From Ptiloglossa arizonensis (Eukaryota; Arthropoda; Insecta; Hymenoptera; Colletidae): 64,000 nucleotides of DNA. A program made the translations under genes and the position numbers. The stretch is from contig NC_135051.1 in the NCBI RefSeq assembly GCF_051014685.1, forward strand, positions 8,885,557 through 8,949,556, read 5' to 3'. Positions 26,266-40,900 of this stretch are shown here, piece by piece. Numbering within the stretch: the first letter of the stretch is position 1; every line of letters starts with the position of its first letter. A model generated the notes under the pieces. That model saw nothing but the letters and a program-made list of their open reading frames with translations. It ran no database searches and was not told the DNA's origin.

Positions 26266-28902
26266 CATCCCGCCAGATGGAGGTCCACTTCCGACACCAC
26301 CGTCGCTGCTCTGGCTGACGCTGCTGTAGCTGACGCTGCTCGCCTGGCCGCCGGTGTTCGCCCCGGAAACGTACTGCAACCGGAAGTATTACATTTTACG
26401 CAAAATATTCCTCGTATCCGTCTACCGTACGTACGTACATCGAGGGAACGACGAGAAAACGATCGCGGGCTGGCTTTGACCGAACCCTCGATTCTCGAGT
26501 GCGCGACTCGAGAAAAGTATTTCTCTTTCGACTCGTTCCCCACTCGACGTCCCAACCCCCTGGATAGGTACTTTGCGGGAGGGTAGAATTATCGAGCCCG
26601 GCCTCGCCTCCGACTTTAATTAAATTCCTTTACCGCGCCGAACTCTCTCCTTACCTTTCCGAAAATTCCCTCGAAATTGAACGGTGTCGCGTTCGCGCGT
26701 CATCGATCCGCGCGTTAATTAGGTAATTTCAGCGCCTCGGCAGCCGACAAAGTCGAGGAAATCGAGATTCGAGGAGCCCGCGTCGTATATCCGCGACCTC
26801 GCGAGTTTCGAGCTCCTACGAATTCGACTACGACTCCGACGTTAAACTCGATCATCGGCCCGGTGGTTTTATTCTCGTCGGGGCGGAAAGGGAACGGGGA
26901 GGATCGCGCGGGGAGAACGTATAACGGTGGGACCTCACCAGGATACTCTTAGTTTCGTTAATCCGCCGGAGGACGAACGTCGAGCCATAAAACCAACGGT
27001 GAACCCGAGAGAAGAAACAGGAAATCCGATTCGGTCGCGTCTCCGGGGAATTCGGTGTTCGATAGGAGAAACGAGGAAACTTTTGCGTTGTCCCCGGTAC
27101 CGGTCGTCCCCCGAGACGAAACCGATGAAACGGGCCAGGATTTTGTATCGCGTTCAGAGTTTACCCGACACGTACCCGTGTACGTGTACATTGTCGTTCA
27201 ACGAAGCGAACCGTGCGCGCTCGTCGCGTCCTATCCCGAGGAGCGAATCAACCGGAAACGCGGAAACGATTTCAAAGATCGGCGTGAACGCCACCCCCTG
27301 GTACAATATTCGCTAGGAGAATTTTCGCATCGTCGAGTCACGAGTTACGAAATTTCGAGATCGTGCTCGTACGATTTCGAAAAACCATTCCGTCCCCGGT
27401 GATCGCTACCGTGAGTATTCAACGAGCAAAGGGTCGACACGGTGCTACGGAACATCGGTCGATCGAATCTCTTCTCGAGGAAAGAAATGGAAAAAACGAG
27501 CCCGAGATAACCGTACGCTCGGAAAGGTGAAAGTTCGAGGTTCACCGTGCCACCTTTCGGGTCGTTCGTTCTCCGAAACGTATCTAGGAAAAACGAAGAG
27601 ACAAAGGGAAAAAGCGCGCGGCTGTCGGATCGCATCGGAGGAGAAACGAGGAGGGTCGCTCCAGTTCCAACGAAAAAGGGGAAAAGGACGGATGGACGGA
27701 CCGCGTATAACGCAAACAAGATCAACGGATAGAGCGTTGCCGACCGATAAAACAACACCGCGATGAATTACGGTTAAGTAGGCGATGCGGGCGGAGATGC
27801 ATCGATATCGTTCGAAGCGATGCGAGATAATTGCATCGTAACGCGCGAAAAGCATTTACCGCCGGCACACCCGTCTCCCTGCGGTTCTATTTCGTTTTTC
27901 CCTCTTTCCTCGATCCTTCTTCCTATACATCGTCCCGATGGAAGCCAATCTCTCCTCGAACGAATCTAAACCGGGATCGTTTCGCCGCCTATCCTCGGAG
28001 CGATCGAAAAAACTTGGAGCTGGTAAAAAAAAAAATGACCGAATCGAAGAACTCGCGTTCGATCGCGGTGGATAAAAACGGTTCGCTCGAATTCGGTCCG
28101 ATCGATCGCGTCGCGCGTTCATTTAATTTACGGCGATGGTGAAATTTCAACGAATCGCTCGAGTGATTTTGAATTGTTACGCGACGAGCAACGGGGATGG
28201 TAATACGCGGCTGTAAATTATACGTTAATCGAAACGGGATGCAAGCGCGAAGGGTTGCATCGATTATCGAACGTTCGACTATTCTTTTGTCCCCGAAACC
28301 GAACGCGCGAGAGGATTTATGCACACGGAAGCATTACGTCACCGACGCAGCGTACCATCGATTCGAAGAACGCTACTTGGTCATTGTTTACCGGCCAGAT
28401 GTTATTCCCCCGCGAGCTGTACGGTATTCCTATTTTTTCCCCTTTTTTAAGACCGGCAATATCTCGATTCTTTATCGGTGGTCGGTCGATCGAGCGCGCG
28501 GCATTCCCCGCGATATTCCCCCGACAGCGATTTCGGGATGCTTATCGCGGGAAAAGTCTCGTCTCGTCTCGACTCGTTTCGTCTTGTCTCGTCTCGTCTC
28601 TCTCTCTCTCTCTCTTTCGATCGTTCGATCGAAATTGGAAAACCGCTTCGTCTTCTAAATCGCCTCCTCCGACTCGGCTCCTCGACTCTGTGTACTCGGG
28701 ACGGACGCTCGGATCTGCGCGGCGAAAGTTACGCAGGACGATAAGAGGAGACACCCATAAATGTACAGAACGCGTAAAAAGCTTCGAGCATCAACGAAGA
28801 TTGCGTCTACAACGTACAGTGGCCGATCCAAGCATTCCACCGAACGCGTACACTGATCCGATGTACGGTGTTGCTCGTGCAGAGGTGGTGCGCGCACGTG
28901 TA

Positions 28903-28933
<31 letters not shown>

Positions 28934-31900
28934 ATATATACGTGTTTGTGTGTGTGTGTGTGTGTGTGTGTGGAGGGGTATAGGCGTTTAAACAACGTGC
29001 GTGTGTCGTTGATCGATAAATTCGTTCGCTGTTCAACGTACCGAGGCAACGCTACACGGGGATGGTGACAGAGTCCTTCGTCGACAATCTCTACTAAGTA
29101 TCTTCGGTCGATTATCGGGAATAGAATTGTCTCGAGGTAGACGATGGATAGGACACGGAGGAATGGTAAAAGGTTTCGAGGTGGTGTCCAACGATCGACG
29201 ATATCCACGTCGCGACGATATCCCATCGTTAAATGTAGGTTTGTTCGCACGAACTCTCTCGGCTGCTTCGCACGTGGTGGAGCGAGTACGCGGAGTAGTA
29301 TCGTCCGGATGCGAATCTCTGAAAAAATAGTAATACACTGGATACGGTGTCCGACGGTCTGCGTTATCCAGACAGGAGTCGTACAGCCGAGATACCACTC
29401 GAGATACCACTCGAGATACTCCGGGAACGTTCGTTCGATGGAATCTCGATGGACGCGACTCGGTTGTATCGCATCGATCACTGGAAGGAACGTTCTTCGA
29501 TCTAATCGCGTTTCGGAACGAAACGGTGGTTCGGTCCCGCGATAAAGAAGAAATTAAACGTCCCGAATTGTTCAAAGATCAACCCCACAGGAGTAGCGTT
29601 ATCCGCGAGGATCTCCCAACCGGGAACAACCGACTCGAAAACTTTCGCAATCGGAACGATAAATTCCTTTCCCTTGGCTGGCTCCCGAGCTCGCTTCCTA
29701 CGATCGCGACTCGTCTCGCGAGCTCTAGCGCGTTCCCTTGACCGCTTTGCACTTGGCTCGGGAAGTTCCCCTCGGGTCCAGACTCGCCGATCGTCTCGAT
29801 AAATTACGCGATTCAATTTGCAACGCGTCCGAGCGCTTCGATCCTCGTCTTCGCCTGTTGCTCCCGTAAACGTTGAATCCGAACTTGGCGAAACACTTTC
29901 GGTGTATTTCCACTTCGTACCGGAACGAGGCGTTTCGCTTTTATCGGAACGGGGAAAAAAAGATTCGTTAATTGGTGCGGAAACGTCGAGTAGCGTTGTT
30001 CCGTTTTTTCGAAAAAAAAACAACAGAGTGCCCGTTTCCGCTCGCAAAGGAGCGTTTCGTTGATTTCGAGCTGCAGCGCGAACATCGTCGAGAGCCTCTG
30101 GAGAGAATTGTTCGCCGAACGCTCGTCGACATCGATCCGCGGAAAATATCTCCGATCGCTAGCTCTGAATCGTTTTTTCTTTCTTTTTTTCATCCTGCCT
30201 GATGGACGAAAACGTGGGATGGTTTTGTCGTAATTCGACGATAACGGTGGTCGTAACGGTAAAGGATTCGTTCTCTCTACGGGAGAACGGGTGAAATTCG
30301 TTTTATTTACTCGATTTGCTCGCGCGAAAGAGAATTCGACGATTTGTGAAAAGAAATTCGAGAATTCGAGAACGAGTAAATTCGAGAAAACGTGCATCGG
30401 TATTCGACTTGTCGCCGTGATCGAACGAAAGTACCGGCCGGTGGATTCGTCGTCCGAGTTGTTTTTCGAAGAGAGATTCGTCGGGTCGGGGAATATTTAA
30501 TACTCACTTGACTCGGTTTACATCTGAATGCCGGCTGATATCTCCGTTTCATCCGTCGGGGACAGCAGGCGCACAGAATCCTCACGAAGGCTCTGAAAAG
30601 AAACAGAGGAGAGTCACGTGCGATTTCCTCCGTACCGGTGGATATCCATCTGTCTTCGTTATCGATTGGCTCGCGAGGATATCTTACGGTGTCCTTTTCT
30701 CGGGAACGACCCGACGAACCTACTTAGTTCGGATGTAGGCTACGTTGGAGGACGGACATTAGAATCTGGCCAAGTTGGACGGTATTACCGTGTTATCGGG
30801 AGTTCACGCGCGGTCGACTTTGTCGGGATTTCGGCGCATCGCGATTCGCGAGCCAGGAAATTCGTCCACCGACGATGCGACCTTCGAGCGGAGAACTCGG
30901 TCGCGTGACGCGGTTCGAACGTCGCGAGTATTTGCACAGGGACGGTTGCAGCGTGAACGTGACATGCGATATATTTTCCAGCACCGCGAACGCCAGAAAT
31001 TTCATTTTCACCGCGACGAAATAACGGTTTGGCTCGGTGGTCCGCGGGCCGGTTCGTTACGGCCGGGGATATTGGCAGTTAACCGATCGAAGATAAATTC
31101 GGTTCCTCGGATAGAAGGAAATTTCACGGTGCGCGTTGATAGAAATTCGTTATCGCTCGACGGTGTATCGAGAGCATGTAACAAGTACGCGGTCGTTTGA
31201 GCGATAGGTATCTGGCAGAGGACATCGAGTCCTTGATTATCTCGTTCGTCGGATCGAAGAGCGTGCACGAAACACTTCCACACGCAATCGGCGTGCGAGG
31301 CTTTCGGCTCTGTCGAGGAACAGTTCGTCTTGGTGGAAGCTTCGCGGAACATGTCGTTATTTCGATTCCACTCTCGTCGTTTGACTCGAATCGCGGTGTT
31401 GTTCGCGTTGGCGCGTTCCGCGTCGTTCATCGTCGTGTCCCAGGACTCGTACCGAGACGAGAGTGGCTCGTCGGATCGAAGATCGATCATCGAGAAGCTC
31501 GCGAGCTATCGAGATCGACGGGAACGGTTCTCAGAGGCCGGCTCCTGCATCGAGACTTTTCTCGACTTCCACCTGAACGATCCGTCTCGGTCCATCTTCA
31601 TAGAGGTGGACGACGAGAGAGAGATCGAAACGATCGCCCAGCCACTGGTTCGACGGCTCAGAGGACGTTACGCGTTTTTCACGCACCAGACCAGCGTGGA
31701 TTTCGAGATACCGGGGGACACCGCGTCGAGCGCGATCGTCCTGATGTCGAACGGCGACAGTTTCAAGCACGATTTCTACGTGATCGATCCCTGCGATCGA
31801 GGATGTCTCTTCGTCGCGATACTGACCACCGAGTTCGAGAACGAGGAGAGTTTCCTCGCCGAGGCGATCGTTCTGATCGAGGCGATGTGGACGCGAAGAC

Positions 31901-34900
31901 TCTCCATTTTCGTCGTCCTGGCTAGAGTTCGCGACTCGGTGCTTGCCGCTGGTAGCGTCGCGTTCGAACCGTACGAGATCTGCACCCTGTCTTCGTCCAC
32001 CGTGTTGAATCGGTGCTCGATCCGCGACAGCTCTTGGAACAACACGATCGAGATCGGTCCACCGGATCTGAACGGCTGCCTCCTCAAGGTGGCCTATTTC
32101 GAGCAGCCCCCGTACACGATCACGGTGAACGGTTCCGCGGAATCGAACGGCTTCGAGGGATACTTGACGCGCGAGATCACGTCGGACATGCGGATCGAGT
32201 GGGAAATGGTCACCTGGAGCGACAACACCAGCTACTCGGAACAGGTGAAAATGTTGCTCTACGAGGAAACGAGGGCCGATCTGGTGATCGGTCGCGTTCT
32301 CCAACAGGCTCAAGAGGACATTGACTACTCGACCACGTACGATATGCTGAAAGTGGTCTGGGTGGTGCCAAAAACCTCCAAAGTATCGCTGGAAGGACTG
32401 ATTCTGCCGTTTCAGCCGTACGTTTGGGCCGCTATAGCCGGTTCTCTGCTACTGGGGAGTCTCATCAAGTGCTTCTTGGTTCGCGACGTCTCCTGGCTGG
32501 ACATATTCGCTCTGATAATCGGTATCCCTCTTCCGCGACAACCAACCAGGCCGTCGCGACGGATTCACTTTATCACCTGGAGCATCGCCGGTTTGTTTCT
32601 CACGCAGATTTACGTGGACTCGCTCTCGGGTCAGTTGATCGACGAGTCGATCCTCAAGATCGAAACTACCAAGGATCTGCTCTCGTCGTCGTTCAAATTG
32701 GGCGGCACGACCGCGTTCGCCAGTCTCTTCGACAAGTTCGAGGAATCGGACGAAATGGTGACGCAGGTGCGTCGAAAGTTCGTCGTGTTCGATCTCGAAC
32801 GTTACGTCGATCTGTTCGAGGATCTGTTGGACGGACGAAACGCCACGTTTGCTCTGGTCACCGTGCTCAATTCCTCGCGCAGCGACGCCATCGAGACTGC
32901 GTACGCTTACACCATGACCACTGACGTGATATGCAGCTTTCCACTGGGTTTGGCAACTTGGAAGGGTTTCCCTTGGTTACGGGTGATGGACGACAGGATC
33001 CACGACCTCATCGGGAACGGTATCTTCGACTTTATGACCGAACTGGCCCTGGCGAACGAAACGCGCAAAAGGATGTTCGCCATCGCCAACGACCAAGAGT
33101 ACAAATCGGAACTTCATCTGCAGCAGTTCGTCCCGGCTTTCCTGCTGATGGTCATCGGTTTCTCCACCGGCTTCGTCTCTCTGCTCCTCGAGATCGCGCT
33201 GTACCCGTGCAAATTCTTCCAAAGCAACGCACGAACCCCGAAACTTTGAATCGTTCCCTCGGGAAGAAAAATCGCGTACGATGATCGATCGGTTGGACAA
33301 TTGTCGCGCTCGTATCGGTCTCCGTAGGCACAGCTTTGTCGGGGGTTTGTCGCTGATCGAATCGAATCGCTTTCTCGTTCCAAAGGCGGGATAATCGGGA
33401 TAGACACTCGCGCGGCGTTGAAGCCTCGCGCGAACCGGCGTCGAGTCGCGAGAGAGCAACGTCCGAATAACTGGATATCGTTTTACAATAGATTATCGGC
33501 TTTCGCTTTACGAATTAGAGACGGATATTGGACCGGATTGCGGTCGAACGGACGCGCGAGATAGGTGCGGTGTAACCTTTTCTTCGAAACCGTCCAAGTG
33601 GCCGATTCGTGTCAAGGACGTGGACGATACCCCGACAATTTGTACGGTGACGTCGTTTATCGGGTGTCGGGCGTCGTCTACCAATCCCGTGTAAACGTCG
33701 CACGCATACGAGTCTAATAAACGGCTTTCGAGTATATTAATCGAGTTTAATCGCCGTCCCAGCACCGCATTTACCCCGAACGCGAAAATAATATATAATA
33801 CCAAAGCGTGTTCTCTCCTTTTCCCTCCGAGACTACGGACGAGATTAAAGAACAAGAGTCTCGTCGTCGTTGTTTCTTTTTTAGGCGCTCAAAGTTGTTC
33901 GGTTTGGCCTGCATTAAACGCCTACCAGCAACACGTGCGATCTCCTCCTCCTCGTTGATGGCCGTTGGGCGACTGTGGTTTTCTTCCCAGTCGGCGAACG
34001 GTTCCAAGTCTCACCAGGATGTCAGTCGAATGAGAAAAATCCTTACCAGAGCGAACCAGAGGAACGATACGACAAGTACCCGTGTTAGGGGAAAGAAACG
34101 CGATCTTTTTGCAATTTTTTTTTATTTATTTTTCAATACAGTCTACTTTCAACTAGATACACGTACAGCGAAGTTCCACCTTTTCGAAAATGGGCCTCCG
34201 TGTCGGCGACCACCTCTCCACGCCGAGCGATTTTTTCAGGCTTGGGAACGAAAGGAAGACCGTCGAGAGTATCGCATCCTCGCTTCCATTCGGATTCAGT
34301 CGGACGATGAAATTCGGGGAAGCTCTCGAAGCTTCGAATCGCGCGAGAACCGCATCGTTAGAACGAAAGCCCGATACGTCCCTCGTTGCTCGTAATCGTC
34401 GGCCCTTTGGTCGCGAACGATTTCGAGCGATCGCTACGGGCGACATACATGTGTATACGTATGTACTCGAAACGCTGGAATAAAACGCCAGCGAAGCGGT
34501 CGCGCGACCTCGGTAGCGATAGTCGGTTGGCGCGAAAACGCTCGCAGTGTAACCACAGATTGCAAACTCCTCGAATTACGAGCCCGAACACCCGCGCATC
34601 CCCAAACCTCCGGGCATTTTCAGGCCGTGGCAATTTCACGTTGAACTTTCCAAACCTCGTTAGCTCGCTATAATGTCACCTTCGTCCCTCTGTTCTCGGA
34701 TTCCAGCGTTATTCGAGCATTCGAGGTATTTTTCTCCAAAGGAACTCGAACAACGTCGAACGACTCACCCTCCGGTTTTTCCGTCAATTTTTACACAGTT
34801 CCATCGTTCCCTCTACCGAACGAATAAAAGGTAATTTTATCCATCGGGATCGAGATAACTTTGTTTCTTTTACGTTGTATCGGAGAAGAGAGGGATTGCG

Positions 34901-37900
34901 TATCGTCGCGACGACGTTGTTGCTTCGCCTAAAAATATCGAAGGAAAACCGGGTTCGCGTAAAAAGGCGATATCGAGGTTTTCGTCCCCGAAGCTTCCCA
35001 CCGGATATTTTTCGCGCAATCTGTGCCGTACGAGAGGCATCGCGCGCGAACGCAACCTTCCTCGTTTAGCTCAGCTGCAGCTGTCGTCCGACGCAACACT
35101 ATTTGCCCTCCTGGAACGAAGAAGCCGCAACTTTGTACCGCAAAACTCGGGTACACCGAGGTAAATTACGATCTCGCGCCGTGGTATCGTCGCGGGGCTT
35201 TCCTCGTTCAATTTCTCGAGAGCAAGTTACGGAGAGGAAGAAAGCAAGAAAGCATCCACGGTCTGGATGTCACGGGGAAAGGAAACGTGGGCATGTTCGA
35301 GTAGTCGCGGACCGTACGGAGGCAGACCGGTACGGCCGGATTTCCTTCCAGATCGACTCGTTCCACTTAAAATAGCCAGAGTCTCCAAGTATTCTTTGCG
35401 ATCGATATCCTTCGCGAGAAATTACTCGTTCGTCGAACGACACCTCGAGCGGAAGACATCGAATGGGAAAATGTACGCGGAAAAGTTATCAACGGTGGCG
35501 AGAGCTTTAAAGTCGTAAACCTCGTAAACGAGCTACAACCGAAAGTAGTTATTAAGAGCTTCCCCTCCAACGATATGTAAAACCGAATTCGCTCGGAACT
35601 TTCCTAATTAATCCTTCGGTGCTCGGTCCCTCTCTGGAATAGCGCGGTTTAAAGCGTCCTTTCGAATCCCAATAGCCCTATTACGAGTCGTTAAGAACTC
35701 ACAGTTGGTACATCTCCGGGTTTCTTTCGTTTATCCGGGAAATATTTCAAAAGCACTCGATTCGTTCCGGTTTCTCTTTCGATCGGTCGACGAGCACTTC
35801 GGAAGCACCGTATCGATGATACCTTTACCGATGGGTTGCATTATTCAAACGTGTTTTCTTCATCGTTACTCGAGGTCGTGAATTTCAAGAGAAACGAAAA
35901 CTAAGGGAGACGAGATCCGCGGAGGGAATTAAATTAAACGGGACGCGAACTTTCTACGCGAAATTTACGTGCCCTGGGTAGACGCGATCCATCGATTCCT
36001 CTCTGATTTCTCACTCAAGATGCAGAATAGAGGTTAGTAGAGTTCGGTGCAGGAATTTATTACACTCCCGTCGAGTGTTCGAAATAATTCGGCTCTTTCC
36101 TCGATGCTCTCGACGTTCTCTATCGGAAACGCGAGCTTCTCTCCGCAGAGAAAACGCGTAACGTTGCACAGATTCCCTCGCGAGACGCTCTGCATTTCAA
36201 ATTTTCGTGGAAACACGGCGAATTCTTCGGACTCTGTTCGCCGGGTAATTATGGAAAAATTCCTCGTCCTCTTTGCGGTGTAAAATATCGCGGAATAAAT
36301 TTCGCGGGACTGGCGAAGTTCTTAGGAGAAGATATCTGTCTCGTTATCGGGAAGAAGAGCGACGTCTACGTCGTCGAGCGGATATTATCTCGTACGCTCG
36401 GTTTCGTTGTTTCGCGCGAGACGATGCATCGGGTTTTTCGACCTTTCGAAGTCACCGTTGTCGATCGAACGGTGACAGAGCCGAGCAGGTAACGGGGGAA
36501 CGAGCAGGGAAGACTCTCCTTCGATCGAGGCTCGTAAACGAGTCGTATCGGAGTTTACGTTTTAACGACAACGAATCGTGCACCGAATGCATTTCTACCG
36601 GCAATCGGTTCAGCGTGCGCGACATACCAAACCGGAAATCGATGACCGTGCAACAACATCGTCGGAATGAATTTCGCTCGATGCGAATCGCCGACAATTC
36701 CATTCGGTCGAGATCCGTGTTAAAAAGTTTATCATGGCCCGCTGCCGGCGACCGACATGCGCCCGGAAATGCGCACTCGTGACGCTGCACCCGTTCGAAC
36801 CAACGGAACGACGTTAAACGATCGATCCTTTAATTCGCTGCCCACCCTAACGAAACAAGGACGATAATTCCCGTAACCGGGAAGATGCGCAAAGCTCTTT
36901 CCTCGACGACCGAAAAATTTACTTGTTTTCCACCTGTCGTGTATCGAACACACGGACAACGCGGTCTACGCGAACGAATAACGTACCGCTGCACTCGGTC
37001 GACGATGCACCGGAACCGTGTTACGGAGGAAGGAAGTTTTCGAACGGAACACCCAACGTTAATGGACAATGCGTTGGGAAGGTGATCGATGCATCGGGGA
37101 AGAGTTGTTCCACGTGTTACGGTGCTCGAACCTCCCGCGATTCGCAAACGTCCGCCGGATGCTTTCGAAGCGTGAAAAAGTGACGTCAATCGTACAGGTA
37201 TCGTGCGTCTTTAAATATATTTCACACTTTTGTTACAAAAGGTGTGTATTTTCGTAACCTGGCTGAACGCTTAAGGTTTCTCCGCAATCGGGGTACGTAG
37301 GCGTAACCACGAAGCTTCCCGATGACGTCGACGCGTCCTTAGAACGCAGTCGCGTTCGTCGACGATTGTCCGTGAATCGCGATAACGTCGCAGGCTGCAG
37401 TCACTGGCGTCGTCGTGCTCGAGACGTCAGCGTGACGTCAGGAACCGCAACACGTGGCGAGAAAATGCGGAAACCTCGACGCGAATGCGCGGAGGTCTTC
37501 GAGGAACCTCGAAGCGAAACGCGAAAGAGTCGCCGGATTTATGGCACGACTTGCTCGCGCGGGGGCGTAAACTATCCTCCAACGATACCACCGGAACCGT
37601 TTTCCTCTCCGCGAAGAGGTCCGCGGACGTTTCGGCGCCGAAAATCTCGACTACGAGTTCGGGACCTTGGCGAGCGCCGACCGTTCTAGATCTCTAGCTC
37701 CCCGATGACGAATCGTAACGACCACGGAATCTTGTCGACGAGTTCCACGGTTCGCTACGAAGAATGTAGCCTCGGAATCCGCAACGAGAGCGAAATCTTC
37801 GATGCACACCCGCCCACGTATGTATCTCTTGTACCGCCTCTCGTTTCAACCGCTAACGCAAAGTAAACACGTTGCAAATTCAGATTATAAAGGTTACTGT

Positions 37901-40900
37901 AATAGGCAGGGATCTTGCATATCCGGTACACGGGAACGTAAAGTCAAAGTGTATAAAGTCGTTAGCATCGTGGGCCCTTTCTGGCACAACTTACGGGAAA
38001 ATACAACGGACGACCCTTCGACACCGATGCGATGGCGGTTCAACGAAACATTTTCTTATTTTACGTCGTGACGATAAAGAAGTAGAAAGCAAACGCGATG
38101 TCAAGTCCATCGAATTTTACGATCGGTTAAGAGACACGTTGCGCTCGTGGTAGATTGGATCGTGAATCGGTCGATTAAGTGCGAACCGACACGTGTTGCG
38201 TCTAGAGAAATCCTCGTTCCGGTGGTTGTCGAGCCTCTCCCGCGCGGAGAATCCTAGAACGTTTCAACTCGATTACGCGCGGATAAAAGACGCGGAACGT
38301 TATCCAGCGGTAGACTCGGCTCGTTTATCATCGCGGACGAGGTTACGAACGGCCGGAAAATTCTCCGACCCGGAAAAAGTTCTATCGGATAATCGGTGAC
38401 GGGGACGGGGGCGGGCATCGCGAATGCAAATTCGAGTTTTCGCGCGATAACAAAGGGTCCGTTAACGGAACCCGATCTGTTCTCGTTCCGTGCCGCTTCT
38501 CTCTGCCTTTTCTTCGTTCTTTCTTCGCTTTTTCTCGGGTCACTTGCGACACCGTGAATCGTAATTCACTTTAATGCACGCCTTTTGCTCGTAATTCACC
38601 GAGTCGAGAATCGCGAAGCGAATTCTTCCGTGCTCCGGTGCACGGAAACCGAAAACAGTAGCTCGAAATTCCTTTTCTTCGAAGCACCCGACTACGAAAG
38701 AGTCGTTACTCTCTGTCGTCCCGCGAGGACTCCCGTTCTTGAAAAACCTGTCTCGTTGTCCCTTTGTATAAACGTGTGCGGTCGGTGAGCGCAGCCACTC
38801 GTACGATAAATCGTAACGCGCGTAACGGTCGTTTTAGAAACCTGTCGAGGCTTCCTCGTGGTTTCTTTGCGGAGCGAAACAGTATCTTCGTGTCCAGAAG
38901 AGTATAAATACGAATCGAGTGTCTACGACAATCAATCGCGATAAAAATGTCCCAAACATTTTTCACTGGTACCCATCTCGAACCGCTATTAATCTCCTAG
39001 CCGCATTATCTTTACAGCTTGCCGCGTAACGTTCCACTTCTTACCGTTGCGGGACTATTCTTCGTAAAACCGTCGCGTCCCGAATCTGTTTAATTTACAA
39101 ACGGGAAAACCACGGAGTACCACGTGCCGTTGGGATTCGGTTAATTGCGAGCGATATTCTACCGAATATCGAGTTTCCCTCGCTTTAAAGGCGGAACGAT
39201 CGAGGTTAGTCGGGGCTAGCAAACTGTAAGCGGATCTCCGGGGAACGCGGGTCTATTCGATCTTTCGGCGTTACCGGTGGCCGAGGTGGGGAACTTTATT
39301 TCGAATTCCGTCTAACGCGACAATGTTCGCGGCACGTTCCAGGCGTGCATAATTCGCGTTATTCGCGACGCTCGTCCGAACCGAGTTATCAAAGTTTGTT
39401 CTCTCGATGGTCTCCGCGAGACAACGATCCCGTTTCGATCGTTCGGAGAAAAATGCAAACTCGACGCGAACGAGAAAATTGGATCGACGAAACTCGATGC
39501 AATATACCCGAAAACGTCCCGAAGGTAGGATCGACTCGCTCGGAGTTTTTAATTATCCAAAGATATATTTCCGCACTGTCGTCGCGATCCGTTGGCTCAC
39601 GGACGAGTCCGCGGTGCGCGTAGAAGCGAGAATTATTCATCGCCGTGGCTACGTTTTCATCTCGCCTTTGGAACGGTCGACGAAGCCGGACCGGGGATGA
39701 AAAATTGCAGATTTCAGAATTCGGATTTCGAATCTCGCGCGGGCAAGGGTTTTCGGTGGCTTCTCGAACTCTGACGGACTTAATCTCCAGGTGCCGCGCA
39801 ATACCCTGTTTGCAAGAGCGATCTTTCACTCTCGAGATGGCCATTTCTTACGGCTATACGCGGCGCGTCTCTTCTTCCACCGTGTTCGCGGAGCTTTACG
39901 GTGAATTTTAGGGCAACGAAACCACCGAGAGGGATATTTCAACCATATCCGCGCGAACTAAATTCGACGCGGGAAATTTCCTTCTCGAGGGAAACGGAGA
40001 GGTCTCGCGTCATTCTGCGAATCGTTTTCGAAACACGAGCTACGAAAACGTTGGCAGCTTCTCTTTCTTCGAGCAGTTTGATCCAATGTTAGAAATCCGA
40101 TCTGTCTTATCGGGCTACGAATATTTTCTACGTTCTTTCGAATCGACCGACTTGGCAAAACGTCGAGAATTCCATCCACTCCGAGATCCGGATAAGCGCT
40201 TTCGGAAAATGTTCCGTCTTTCCTATCGGTCTCGGAAAATATTCCGAGTTCCGTATATAATCCCGTGGCTCGACGTTGAAATAAATGGGATTCGTGAATA
40301 TTTGGCCAAGGTACGAGGGTCGATCCGAGTTTCGATATTTTAACGAGACGCGTCGGAGCGGTTGTAACGCGTCGTTGGAAGCGGAACGAAAGACGATTCT
40401 CGTAGGTTGTAAATAGAACGCGGAACGATATCGGTTTCGATGGTCGTTCGCGATGGATGGTAAACGTCGAACGGATTGCGAGCTGTAACCGTTTGGTAGG
40501 CGATCGAGACGCGAGTTACGCGATCGTCGGAGGCGCGTTAAAGCGTGAATCGCGTGCGGGGGAACGAACGAGCGTGTCACGGGTGTTGCGGAACAACCGT
40601 AGCAACGGTTACGAGAACGTCGGTCAGTCCTACGTGTAGCAATCGCACGCGCGACTAGCACGCTTCACGGCCGTTTTGCCGTGGGTAAATGCAAAATCGA
40701 TAGTCTCTCGGGCTTTCTCCGGTGTGTGCAGGGACAGGAGGATCGCCTTCGAGGTCGAAAACTGAGCAGCCTCGGGGCGACCAGTGGCGAATGGTTATTA
40801 ATAACGAATCGATCGTGCTCGAAAGTAGTCACGGGGTTGGATGAAAAGCCAGCCAGTTTTAAAAGGGACGGGAATTTGTTCGAGCCTCTCGGTCGCGGAT

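Larger units (their letters stand above)
26374..30507 (-). other. Dop1R2 intron 2, with microsatellites
   Basis: This 4.1-kb CpG-rich intron has no supported gene. It contains the compound TCTCG/TC and TC/TG repeats at 28555-28616 and 28902-28972 and a 12-bp tandem (ACTCGAGATACC) near 29390-29420. Long open frames such as 29502-30397 (minus) are composition artefacts. Confidence 0.6.

Noticed and set aside
28255..28983. 242-codon plus-strand frame in Dop1R2 intron 2
   Set aside because: It crosses TC and TG microsatellites and lacks any domain; open only because stops are rare in CpG-rich DNA.
31531..32313. 260-codon open frame antisense to the ionotropic receptor
   Set aside because: Mirror frame of the real IR coding sequence, with no independent features.
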